This document shows, piece by piece, positions 45,231 through 55,612 of a stretch of 64,000 nt of DNA. The notes under the pieces are model-generated. The model saw only the letters and a program-made list of their open reading frames with translations, was not told the origin of the DNA and did no database searches. The stretch lies in NCBI RefSeq assembly GCF_000003195.3, contig NC_012873.2, positions 11,617,894-11,681,893 of the forward strand, read 5' to 3'. Numbering within the stretch: the stretch's first letter is position 1; every line of letters starts with the position of its first letter. The position numbers were made by a program, and so were the translations under genes. Origin of the DNA: Sorghum bicolor. Its lineage: Eukaryota > Streptophyta > Magnoliopsida > Poales > Poaceae.

Positions 45231-48200
45231 ATGGCCGTCATCCTCTCCTCCGCGGCGCCAACGACACTGACTCCTCCCGCCGCGCGCCCCCGCAGGCGGC
45301 CGAGGAGCGGGGGCCTCGCGGCGCGCCTCTCCGGCGCGCTCGGCCTCGCGCACGCCGGGGCCGCACTCGCCGCGCCGCTCTCCTACGAGGAGACGCTGCG
45401 CCTCTCGTCCGACTCCGGCGGTGACGGCGGCGGGTTCGCGCTCCCGGACCTCGACCTCAACGTCAACCTCAACCTCGACGGGCTCGTCGGCTTCGTCAAC
45501 GAGAACCCTCTCGTCGTCGCGGCAGGCGTCGCGGCCATCGCGCTGCCGCTTCTCCTCGCGCAGATTCTCGGCGGCGGCGGAAGCTCCAAGCCATACGCCG
45601 TCGTGTCCGCCAGGGCGGCCTACCAGCGGCTGCTCGAGGAGCCCGACGCGCAGCTCGTCGACATCAGGCCGCTCAAGGATGCACGGGAGGACGGTACGCC
45701 TGATCTCAAGGAGGCCAAGAAGAAGGTGGCTGCCGTGCCGTACAACGGGGAGGACAAGAACGGATTCTTGAAGAAGCTGACACTGAGGTTCAAGGACCCG
45801 GAGAACACCACGCTGGTCATCCTTGACAAGTGAGAAGCTCAGATCCTGCTTAATAACTGCAATGTGCTTGGTCGTTCTTTGTAGATACTTCTAATTGTTC
45901 ACCAGTTGGATTATTAACTCCTTATCACATTTTAAGGAACCAATTTGCTGCATTTCATTCAAAACAGCATGCCAATTAAGGAATAGCTATGGCGTTAAAT
46001 CCTCAGCATCATCACTTCTGATCAGTCTATGGTAATGAGTCCATATTGATTTTAAAGAACCAATTCTGAAGAGTAGGTATATGCACTCTTGGCGTGTCAA
46101 AATTTCAAGAGTTAAATTAACTTGAAATTTTGTCTGTTTTCACTTCTTTTTGGGATCAAAGATTGTCGTCATATATCCTACTAAATTATGAAAATTTTGA
46201 CTGTCACCCAATTAGCACATAGTTGATTTTTCTTAACCATATAAAATTATTTTGCTGATAGAGCATTGCAAAAGAAAGTTACTAGTGAAAACCAGAAATG
46301 ATGCTTCAAATCTGGAAAGCTGAACAGTTCCCATGTACATAGTACTTCGCAAATGTAGTAAGTATTCTAGATATGACTTGAACAAACTTATTTGTTGGAT
46401 TGGGATTATAGCAAGTAAAGAGTTACTGCACTTGTATATCACTTAAAGAGTGGACATGTGAATTACATGGAGAGTTAATAATTAGATACCTGTTCTTGAA
46501 AAGACCAGCAAGGTGTTATATTCAGAATTAGTGATACCTCTGTCTCAAGAAGAAGACTGAGCTTGTATTTTCATATTAAATTGTGAGTACTTGTTGGTTT
46601 GTCATTCTTCCATCACTAATATAGTGTAAAAATATTCTCAACAATATGAATATTGTGGAAGTCAGATTTGATGGGAACTCCGGACTAGTTGCTGAGCTTG
46701 TCACAGCCAATGGTTACAAAGCTGCTTTTGCGGTGAAGGATGGTGCAGAAGGAAGCCGAGGATGGAAGGTATTTAATGCTTTAGGTGGCTTGTCTTTGCT
46801 GCCGTATAACATCTTTATCCACTCAACAAAGTTTCACCATTTGCTAGTGTCCCACTGCAGAGCAGTAACCTTCCCTGGAAGGCTCCTGCAAAAGGATTCA
46901 GTTTTGATTTGGGCGAGCTGTTTGGGGTAAGTTATCATCTTGACCTTTTTTTTTCGTTACTCTGTTTGAAATTATATTGTACAAATTATAAGGTTTCAAT
47001 GCATTGATTTTGGTAACTTTTATTTCTGTGACTGTTGAATGCTGAATCTACTAACTTACAGGATGGTTCAGATGGATTGCCTGTGACAATTGGTCTTGCT
47101 GCAGCTACTGGTTTGGGAGTACTTGCCTACACAGAGGTAAGTCTTGGAGTGTCTCTTTTCTTCAGGTGTTGCTTTGTTTCCTTACACATCATGTGTGATC
47201 TATCCTGCAGATTGAGACTTTGCTACAGTTTTTGGGGTCAGCTGCTGTTGTTCAGCTAGTGGTAACCAAGCTCTTGTATGCTGAGGTACATATTTTTTTT
47301 CCTCTCTTTCTTGTTCAGCTTACTTCCCCAGCCAGACTTCAGTTCAGTGGGCCTGTTCTTAAAGCTATGTCAGGGGATGTCCTTACTCCCTGATTTAGGT
47401 TTGAATAGAAGGTTATTTTCAATGATGAAACCTTACATCTATTTATTATGCTCACAGGATCGACAGAAGACACTTAAACAGATCGATGAGTTCTTTAACA
47501 AGAAGGTTGCTCCAAAGGAGCTTGTTGACGAAATAAAGGTAGCTAGCCATCATCTTGAGCAGTTATTGTTAAATATTGAAATGTTATATTGTTCACATAG
47601 ATCCATGTTCACTTTTTAAATATTGAAATGTTATATTGTTCACATAGATCCATGTTCACTTCTCCACGAGTGTATGGCTATGCATAAATGAGTTATCTGA
47701 AGCTTGCTAGTAGCATTGAAAATGGAATCTGCAGAGTACAAACCATTTTTGGTGGATTATGTACTCTTATGGTCGAATGACTTTATAGTAATTAGAATTT
47801 GAAGTGCATATCTGAGCTAGAGACCTTGGTTGCCTGTTGATAGATTTGAAATGCATGGCCACTGGGTTACACTGAACACTTGTGGCTGCATGTCTAGTTT
47901 TATCCAGCACCGCTATAGTCCCTTTCTCAGATAGGAAGTTTTATTGATGATTTGCACTAGTTTTGCTTAACGTTGCGTTTAGACCACGACATTTGTTTTA
48001 TTATTAAAATTCTTTTATCTCACCACTTTGTTTGAAGAGAAAATCCATGTTTTTCCTGAAGTGCAAGAAAATAATGATCACTTAAATTTGTCAATACTTT
48101 GGAGTTTTCTTACAAACAAAGCAAAACCTATTCAAAGGTTCCTTCTTTATTTCGAGCTATGTGATGTTTTGTAATATATTGTTTGGCCAAATGTGATGTA

Positions 48201-49072
48201 TTCCTATTGGTTCTGAGCAATATGTATATGGTGTAACTAAAATGGTCTTTATATGGCATTGAACATTTTCGCATATAATAATTTGTAATCTTTCCATGAA
48301 CTGTTTTCCTATATGTAGTATTAATAATTGGCAGTGCTCCTAGACACTGCACATACATTTCCTGTGAAATTACTAGAATATTGCCAGGAAACTCCACCGG
48401 CAATGGAACTGTTACTGGTGAAATTCAATTAGAATTATTGTTTTTGAAGTGCCTTCCTTCTGGAGTTGAGCCAGCCAACATTGTTTTCCATAGAAGATGG
48501 TTTTTGAATATGTCATGCCAAATATTTATGATTTACAAAATTCTTTTGTTCTGTCTACAGGAAATTGGGCAGGCTCTACTACCTTTACCTAGTGATGCTA
48601 AAAGCCAACCAGGACCAGCAACAGCGACTCCAGTTGCTGCCACAGCAACAGAAGCTGCTCCTGCTGCTGCCACACCAACACCTCTTTCACCTTATACAAA
48701 TGTCAGTGTAAACCTGATACTTTATAGCCATTGCACAAGTGAGCCTGAATGCCCATGCCATGCTCATTACTCTGCAATTGGAATTCCATGCAGTACCCAG
48801 ATCTCAAGCCGCCGTCACCCCCTGGCAGCACCACGACTGAAGGCCCAGCAGCGGTCAATTCTGCACCTGTAGCAGATGCTAGCACGGAATCATCTCCTCC
48901 TCGTCCTACCCCCAGACCTCAGTCACCTTACCCTAATGTGAGTGTAAACTGAAACTTCTTAGCCATCTGTGTAAAAACAACATTTGCATTAAGCTATGCT
49001 CATCATTCTTCGATTTGTGTGCAGTATCCAGATTTCAAGCCACCGTCCTCGCCTTCGCCGTCACCACCTTAA
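45231..49072 (+). CDS. TROL: Thylakoid rhodanese-like protein TROL (STR4), chloroplast; 9 coding exons, 443 aa
   Basis: TROL anchors ferredoxin-NADP reductase (FNR) to thylakoids at the end of photosynthetic electron transport. Exons by GT-AG and protein continuity: 45231-45829, 46666-46768, 46861-46926, 47062-47136, 47211-47285, 47458-47538, 48561-48701, 48794-48937, 49025-49072, summing to 444 codons including TAA. Residues 1-50 are Ala/Arg/Ser-rich, like a transit peptide. A hydrophobic span is at 92-113 and a hydrophobic pair at about 260-303. The rhodanese-like domain (about 121-236) has Asp in LDKFDGNS where active rhodaneses have Cys, as in Arabidopsis TROL. After [22 protein letters not shown] comes a Pro/Ala tail with two FNR-docking modules (376-390 and 424-443). 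The ATG at 45231 has a good context (GCCATGG); an out-of-frame ATG lies 5 nt upstream. All frames are intact, so it is probably functional. Confidence 0.95.
47571..47664 (+). repeat. 47-bp tandem duplication in TROL intron 6
   Basis: Units at 47571-47617 and 47618-47664 share the first 43 bases (AAATATTGAAATG ... CATGTTCACTT). This looks like a recent replication-slippage event. Intron 6 (47539-48560) is the longest in the gene, and no transposon ends were defined in it. Confidence 0.85.
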
Positions 49073-49555
49073 TTAGGCAAGAGTACAAGAAACCGGGTCT
49101 AGAGGATATTAAAGAAGTTGAGTTGTTCATATGGAGCCGGCATCTCACCAAAGGTGTATGTTGTACTATGAGCCTGACAGTGTGTCTATTAGTCACTGTG
49201 GCAAGTTTTCTGCAGCAGTAAATGTATATGATGTAATTTCCATTGGTCATCGATGTGCTCTGATTTTCTTTTTGTTGTCTTATTTTTGATACATGTAAAT
49301 GTTGAATTACTAGTTGTGAGAAATGAGAGTTCGAGCCTATAGAGCTTGATATGTTTGACCAAAGTAAATGTGTTTTCAAAAAACATAAAAGTCAAGTGCT
49401 TACTTGTTATATCTTCTATAAAAAGCTCAGCTAGTGTGGGGATGGTTTTGCTATAATTTAGCACGCATTGACTGTGCTAGATATTGTAATGCACAGATAG
49501 CCTTTCACTTTATTTTATGAGAACTTTTACTATGGCTGGAAAATGGATGGTTGAC
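49073..49555 (+). other. TROL 3' untranslated and downstream sequence
   Basis: AT-rich sequence after the stop codon. No canonical AATAAA stands out; AATGTATATGATG near 49221 is a possible plant-type near-upstream element. No other gene was recognised. Confidence 0.45.
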
Positions 49556-49830
49556 GAGCAACTCTAACAGATATGTTATCCATGTTATCTAGCATATTTT
49601 TACATTTTCAAAGTGAAAATTAAAGTCCAACAGATATGCTATCTGGTTTGCTAAAATAGCAAGTTTGCTATTCCTACACTTTCGCTTGTATATAACATAT
49701 TGTCCTCACTAGCTATCTTATACAAAAGCTCTTGTAGAACTCTATGTTTTGAGTGAGTTTTTTATTTTACGCAATGGCTAAATCTTGTAGTTTAGAATAT
49801 AATTTTACCTAGTCTCTTGGAGATACTCTT
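49556..49830. mobile_element. Candidate MITE (about 275 bp)
   Basis: The left end GAGCAACTCTAACAG and right end CTCTTGGAGATACTC are imperfect inverted repeats. The left end shares GAGCAACTC with the larger TIR element at 50101. The interior is AT-rich and non-coding. No clear target duplication, so tentative. Confidence 0.4.
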
Positions 49831-49894
49831 GGCTATTAACCGGGATTATAGGCACGAGTTGCCTACTACATTGGTGGGACCTGATAATTATATT

Positions 49895-50100
49895 TTCATT
49901 TTTTTTATGTAATTAAGGGTAAGATGATAAGTTTATAATAGAAAATAATGTTTGAAGTAGTATATGGATGATTAAAGTAGTACAGTCTGTTTGTGATAAT
50001 TCTGTTTTTAATTTTTTTTAATATAATTAAGGGTGAAATAGTAAATTTATAATAAAAAAATAATGTTTTGAGTAGTATAGAGATGATCGAAGTAGTACAA
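49895..50100. repeat. Two-copy AT-rich repeat, period about 116 bp
   Basis: The block AATTAAGGGTRARATRRTAAR ... GAAGTAGTACA occurs at about 49911-49983 and about 50027-50099. The second copy ends directly at the TIR element. No coding potential. Confidence 0.65.
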
Positions 50101-51058
50101 GAGCAACTCTAATGGTTTGGCAAAATAGAGTTGGCAAATCTTGTGATTTGCCAAGTGCCTAGAACATATGGCAAATGAAATTTATTTGTTTCTCCAATGG
50201 TTTGACATTTGGGCTTGGCAAATGTTAAAAAAAAGGGCCTACATCAACCAACAGATCAACTGTTTGTTTCATCGTGGCCTGGCTCGATCAGCCAACATCA
50301 TCTCAATCACCGGGACTATCTCGTCGGGCTCCATGATCACTGGGATGTCCTCGTCCAGGAAATCGTCAGGGGTGCACGGTGCCTGCGGTGGGGGATGCAC
50401 GTCGACGGCGAGCGCAGCCGCGGCGGTCGATGAGGAGGCCGGGAACGTGGCGAACGCCGTGCCGTCGCAGACGCGGTCACGGTCGTCCTGATGGAACAGG
50501 GCCCACAGCATGCTGCGCCCCCGCACGTCACACGAACGCCGCTGCGGCTCGTCCGCCCTGGCGGCAGCAGCCGCCGCCGCTGCCGCGGCCAGAGCGTCCC
50601 CGCCACGGCCGCACGAGAACGACTTGCACCGCCGGAGGTCCGGCGGCTCGGCGGGGCCTGACGCAGACGAGCCACCGGCGGCGAACGGCCTGGCGAAGAG
50701 GGACCGGATGTAGTGGCCTGGCGTCGCGCGCGGATGAAGGCCGGCGCAGGAGCTAGTTCCCCACGGCGGCGGCGGCTTCCTTCGTCTTGGCAGCGAGGGA
50801 AGGGGTCGGGACACAGGGAAGGCGTCGGGACACGCGCGCGTGGGAATATATGCGCGGGGAGAGAGTCCGTGAAAATTCCAGGCGCGGGAGTGAGACGGCG
50901 GAGGCGGGAGAGGCGCGATGCCAAGCGGGCAGACGCGCGCATATTTCCGCAAACTGAGCCCGAATTTGCCAACTCCCCAAAATTTGAACCATTGGAGAGA
51001 AGAATTTTCATGTTTTGCCAAAAACAAGATTTGCCTTGCCAAACCATCGGAGTTGCTC
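50101..51058. mobile_element. TIR transposon (958 bp) carrying a GC-rich coding-like segment
   Basis: The left end GAGCAACTCTAATGGTTTGG is inverted at the right end as CCAAACCATCGGAGTTGCTC, with further matching of GGCAAA-type sequence inside. Flanks are CAA on the left and TAA on the right, compatible with a mutated 3-bp TAA duplication as in PIF/Harbinger elements; superfamily uncertain. The subterminal parts are AT-rich, but the middle (about 50330-50930) is strongly GC-rich and codes on the minus strand, unlike a normal MITE. No transposase is present, so it is non-autonomous and resembles gene-capturing Pack-type elements. Confidence 0.7.
50269..50735 (-). pseudogene. Captured host gene fragment inside the TIR element (unidentified protein)
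   Basis: The minus-strand frame (open 50269-51042 with the flanking element) contains RSLFARPFAAGG, CKSFSCGRGG, a poly-Ala run, RRSCDVRGRSMLWALFHQDDRDR, then PDDFLDEDIPVIMEPDEIVPVIEM. The composition and the conserved-looking SLW-type and acidic C-terminal motifs look like a real angiosperm protein and not random GC-rich sequence, but I do not recognise the family with confidence. It lacks a recognisable own start and end, since the frame runs into transposon sequence on both sides. Probably a transduplicated exon; expression is unknown. Confidence 0.5.
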
Positions 51059-51136
51059 TAACTCTCTGTCTCTCTGTTTTCTTCCTTCTCTCTGAGCTGC
51101 GGTAGCCGGCGGCGTTGAGGACGAGCGCGGCGGCGA

Positions 51137-52125
51137 GTGCAGGGCTGCGGTAGCCTGCCCTCAGCCACGGCCGAGGACCAGCCCGCAGCGCTCGACGCCG
51201 CGGGACGGGCGCTCGCCGACGCCCCCGCGGCGCCCCTCTACGCGCTGCTCCAGGATGTTGCCAGTGTACACCTGGGACACGCCTTCGCCTCGGTGAGGAA
51301 TCCGCAGCTTCTCGTCTGAACTCATAACCAAGTAAAATTTGCCTTCCGTTGCCGCGGTGGATTGACATGTGTTTGATCATTGATACATAGGGAACATAGG
51401 AACGTGATTCGAGTTAAGAAATCTAGGTTGTAATGTTGTATACAAATCTGAATTGTCGAACGTGCTGTACCCGATATTGATGGTTCAGTTTAATGTCTAG
51501 AAATGGATGTATAAATGGCTTTCGGGCGCTGAAAACTACTGAAGTGATTTTGGATGCAAACGAGGGATACACAGCAAATCAAGCCATTGAAGTTCTTGAT
51601 AGACTAAATGGTCCGTACTCCTGCAAACTGTAAATTGCTAGAGTTCTCATTTTAATATGTTGAACCTGTTAGCTATATGACCTTCTTCCAATGCTTGAAC
51701 TAAGTTGACATGTTTCTATTCTTTCGTTGGTTTCAGAAATGGGAGTGACCCCTGTGCTCTTTGAGCAACCAGTTCACAGAAACCGGATTGGGACGGTCTC
51801 CGTGATGTTAACTCTGTGGCCATGGAGAAATACATAGGGCCTGGTTTCTCTTGCTAAATTTTAGTTAGCTAAAATTATTTTAGCTACTCTTGGGTGACTA
51901 ATGGAACTAAACTATTTAGCTCCTTTTAGTCAATATGTTTAGAACTTTAGCTACTAAAGTGACTAAAGTTTAGCTAGCTAAATTTAGCAAGGTGAACCAA
52001 ACAGGGCCATAGTCTCTGTTTCTGTTGATGAAAGCTGTCGGAGTTTACTTGATGCTCAGAAAATAATAAATGGAAATCTTGCCGTGTTATTAACATCAAG
52101 CTCGCAAAGTTGGGGCCCTTGAAAT
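51137..52125 (+). pseudogene. Dipeptide epimerase (AEE-type, enolase superfamily) pseudogene
   Basis: Fragments of a plant L-Ala-D/L-Glu epimerase-like gene in order. Exon 51137-51292 (TAEDQPAALDAAGRAL ... HAFAS) ends in a GT donor. 51517-51610 reads ILDANEGYTANQAIEVLDRLN. An intron with GT-AG ends follows. Exon 51737-51836 reads EMGVTPVLFEQPVHR and then, after a frameshift near 51785, DWDGLRDV. After a MITE, 52009-52125 reads DESCRSLLDAQKIINGNLA and, after a 2-base loss near 52083, INIKLAKLG. Metal-ligand segments of the family (LDANE, FEQP, DES) are visible. The exon with the early barrel strands, including a KxK base, is missing, and the 3' end is cut by the LINE. The retained intron means it is not a processed copy. 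Confidence 0.85.
51837..52008. mobile_element. 172-bp MITE inside the epimerase pseudogene exon, TSD ATA
   Basis: Ends GGGCCTGGTTT ... AAACAGGGCC form terminal inverted repeats with one gap. Flanked by ATA at 51834-51836 and 52009-52011. Removing the element and one ATA rejoins the host exon in frame (EKY-IVSV-DES), so both boundaries are supported. The interior is rich in TTTAGCTA/TAGCTAAA. Probably Tourist (PIF/Harbinger)-like by its 3-bp duplication; superfamily not certain. Confidence 0.8.
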
Positions 52126-55100
52126 AATTTTTTTTTATTTTAATCAGGAGGGGATTGCCCCCTACTGATTTTATTGATTGAGAATAAAAAGCAGGTACAG
52201 GTACATTCTGGGTGTGTTTCTCAAGAAACAAAGAAAAAGAGGAAAAAAATCTGAAAGATTACACATAGTGCTCTATCCATTGGGCTAAAGGAGTTTTTAG
52301 ATTATTACCAACTCTAAGCTTAACTTGAGCTAGTTCTCGTTTGAAAGAGGCTTTATAGGAGGCCACTGAATGCTGCAATCCTTTGAAGATATTGTCATTC
52401 CTTGCAGACCAAATAGCCCAGCACATACATATGATGATCTCCATGAAGAAAGGCTGTCTTAGATGCGCTCTGAAAGCTGAAAGGGTCTGAAACAGGTCAT
52501 CAAGGATCAGTGGAGCTAAACCCAGAGTGTTCCAACAACTCATGGAGAAAGGGTAGAAGAAGAAAAGGTGCATCAGACTCTCTTCAGTGCCCAAGTGACA
52601 AAGGACACAATCATAGCATTGTAGTTCCATATTCCTCCTTTTTAAGATATCATGCGTGCTCAATCTGTCTTGAAGCAATAGCCAGAAGAAGAACTTTTGT
52701 TTTGGTTGGCAACTTGATTTCCACAACCATTTAAAAGCTGCATGCACCTGTCTTGTGCCTACCTGATTGAGACATGCTTTGCTTGAGGTAAAGATGCCAG
52801 AATTCCAAATATAGGACCAAACATCATTTCCAGCTTGAAGTGTAATATTGGCAATAATTGAGTTTAGCTGCTGAAATTGTGCATATGCTTGGGTGGAGAG
52901 GGGGAGATGGAACAATTCATCAGGGTCTTCTATGGCTGACATAGAGATGAAAGACTGGACTGAAATATGCTTATCTTTAGCAAAGGAGAACAACTCTAGG
53001 AATTGTGAGCTAAGTAATCTTCCATTCCAAATATCAGACCAGAAGAAACTAGTGTATCCATCCATTATTGTAACAGAGGCCATACCTTTGTATGAATTGA
53101 TTGATTTGAGGATGTCCTTCCACCAGAAAGATCCTTTGTTGTTGCGATGGGGTAGCTCACCATTCTGGTAGTAACAGTTCCAGATTAACTAAACCCAAGG
53201 GATATCCAAATTGTTATAAAATTTATGTAGCTGTTTTAGGAGGAGACTAACATTTTGGATATATAGGTTCAGTGCTCCCAGACCTCCATTATCCTTTGGT
53301 AAACATACAAGGGGCTAGGCAGGTTTTGATGGTTTTTTACTATTCATGTCAGAATCTCTCCACAAACAGTGTTTTCTAAATTTATCAATTTGCTTGATGA
53401 TAGTCTTAGGTAGAAGAAAAGTGCACATGGCATAGGTAGGTAAGGCAGTAAGCACTGCATTTGTGATCTGCAGCCGACCAGCTTCATTGAGGAAGGATGA
53501 AACACTTGATAATCTTCTTTCACACTTGCTGACTAAGGGCCAGTAACCTGCCACTGATGGTCTAGTTAGGCTTAATGGTAGACCTAGGTAGGTGAAGGGT
53601 AGAGAGCCCTTTGAGCATCCAAAATTCTGGGCTAAGATATCAAACCGTTCATCACTTATGTTAACTGGGATCATCATTGATTTTGAATAATTGACTCTTA
53701 GTCGTGTTGACTCAGCAAAGGAGTTTAGAATGGCTTTCAAGAAGAATAATTGTCTGGCATCTGTTTCCATAAAAATCAGAGTGTCATCAGCATATTGAAG
53801 GATAGGAAAGTCATGATCATGTGGTAGGTTGAGGGGCAAGGTAAGAAGGCTTTGCTGTTTTGCTGCATTGAGAATACTTTGTAAAAAATCTGCAGCAAGA
53901 ACAAAAAGGAGGGGTGATAAAGGATTCCCTTGTCTAACTCCTCGTTTATAGTGGAAAACTTTGCCTGAGACTCCATTGAGCAGGGTTGTAGAGGTACCAA
54001 AATTAAAAATCATCCGCATCCATTTAATCCAGAGATCTGGAAAGCCCTTGTTTTGCATGATTGAGAGCATAAGTCCATGTTCTGCCTTGTCAAAGGATTT
54101 TTCGAAGTCCAATTTCAGGAAGATAGTCTCTCTCCTAGATTGATGACAGAGATGAAGAAACTCTAAAGACCAGGCCAAACAATCCTGTATCGATCTTGCC
54201 TTGATCTATATTGATTTTTGTGAATAAGCTTTGCCAAGACTAGTTGTAATCTATTTGCTAAGAGCTTTGTGATAATCTTCATGGATGTGTTGAGCAGTGA
54301 TATAGGTCTGAAATCAGAAACCTTGATAGCATGATTATGTTTGGGAACCATAACAATATGTGATCCATTTATGCTCTGCAAGCAAGCTTGCCCCAAATAA
54401 AAAGCACTGCAAAGATTATAGAAATCCTGGAAAATAATTGGCCAGCACCTTTTGACAAAATCAATGTTAAAACTATCTGGTCCTGGTGCTTTATGTGATG
54501 GTAAAAATCTGATGACTTGGTCAATATCTTCCTTCTCAAAAGGTGCAATCAGGTGGGACAAGTCATGTACATTCTGAATAAGGGCAGGTAAATTGAATTA
54601 TATACTTGTAAAAGATGAGACCCCCAACCGATCTTTGAAAGATTTCCAAATTTGCTCAGCTTTCTCCTCATGAGTGGAAACCAAAGTACCAGATGAGTCT
54701 TCCAAGGAAGTAATGAGGTTCCTTCCATATTTAATAGTGGCATTAGCATGAAAGAATTTTGTGCTTGCATCACCTAATGTTATCCATTTGACTGAGCCTC
54801 TTTGTTTCCAATATATATGTTGTTTGCGAAGTAGGGAGGAAAGCTTCTCCTCCAACAAAAGCTTGAAATTTCATTCAGGCAGAGTGAGGTCTCTGAATTC
54901 TTCAACGAAAAGAATGAAGGCAAGAGTTAGCTTAACATTAGCAATAGTCTTTTTAAGATTTGAGGTATTATTTTGCCACACTTTGAGCTCTTTTCTCGGG
55001 TTCTTGAATTTTGCTGTGATGATTTTGGCTGCATCAGTAATATGTGGAGCAAACCAACCTTGTTGGACAATAGAAAAGAAATCAGAATGTTCCATCCAAT

Positions 55101-55612
55101 AATTCTCAAATTGGAATTGACTTCTTTTTGGGATGGAAGTTGAAATGGAAATAACACAGGGGACATGGTCTGACGTTTCCATGACCAACGGGTACACAAA
55201 AGTATTTGGATAACTTAAAGTCCAGTTTGCAGATGTGAAAAACCAATCTAGCCTTTCAAGGAGGGGTGAAGTTTGCTTATTAGTCCAAGTGAATCTTCTA
55301 CCCTTCAGTGGTAATTTAATGATCCCCAAAGCACTAATAGCTTCATTGAAAAGATACATCCATTGTGGTCACCACCGGGCCTATTTCTGTCAGCAGGGGA
55401 CCTGTAAAGGTTTAAATCACCCACTAGAAGCCAATCAACTGTATCAGGCATCTAGACATATTTGAACCAATTTAAGAAATATCTTTTGCCAGCATAAGTG
55501 CAGGGAACGTAGATGTTGGAAAGAAACCAGGAAGCATTATTAAAAAGAGAGCAAAATTGAAGGGTAAGATAGAAATTATTCTAAAAGACTCTAGTGGCAA
55601 AGAAGTTTGTAG
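52126..55612 (-). mobile_element. L1-type LINE, 5'-truncated, minus strand
   Basis: A T-run at 52128-52136 is the poly(A) tail of a minus-strand element. Moving right come the C-terminal zinc-binding domain, RT and endonuclease of ORF2, ending in the middle of the endonuclease at about 55612. There is no ORF1 and no 5' UTR, so it is 5'-truncated as is common for LINEs. Its tail joins the epimerase pseudogene and its 5' end meets a gypsy gag. No clear target duplication was found. Confidence 0.88.
52259..55608 (-). pseudogene. LINE ORF2 (endonuclease, RT, zf-RVT), decayed
   Basis: Endonuclease (54871-55608): SNIYVPC, GDLNLYRSPADRN (consensus GDFN), GRRFTWTN and ETSDHVPC carry the AP-endonuclease signatures. 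RT (53315-54858): WITLGDASTKFFHA, SHKAPGPDSFNIDFVK, FRPISLLN, KAEHGLMLSIMQNKGF, GVRQGNPLSPLLFVL and YADD at 53783-53794. C-terminal zf-RVT domain (52259-53083): WLLLQDRLSTHDILKRR, CVLCHLGTEESLMHLFF. The frame changes near 54175. Stops include TGA near 54868 (TGG expected), one in the endonuclease near 55450, and a small indel near 55362. Such an ORF2 nicks DNA and primes reverse transcription at the target. This one cannot be translated whole. Confidence 0.9.

Noticed and set aside
50337..51380. Minus-strand 347-aa open frame
   Set aside because: Arg/Pro-rich shadow of GC-rich DNA that runs across the TIR element boundary into the epimerase exon; the parallel frame at 50269-51042 has the protein-like motifs.
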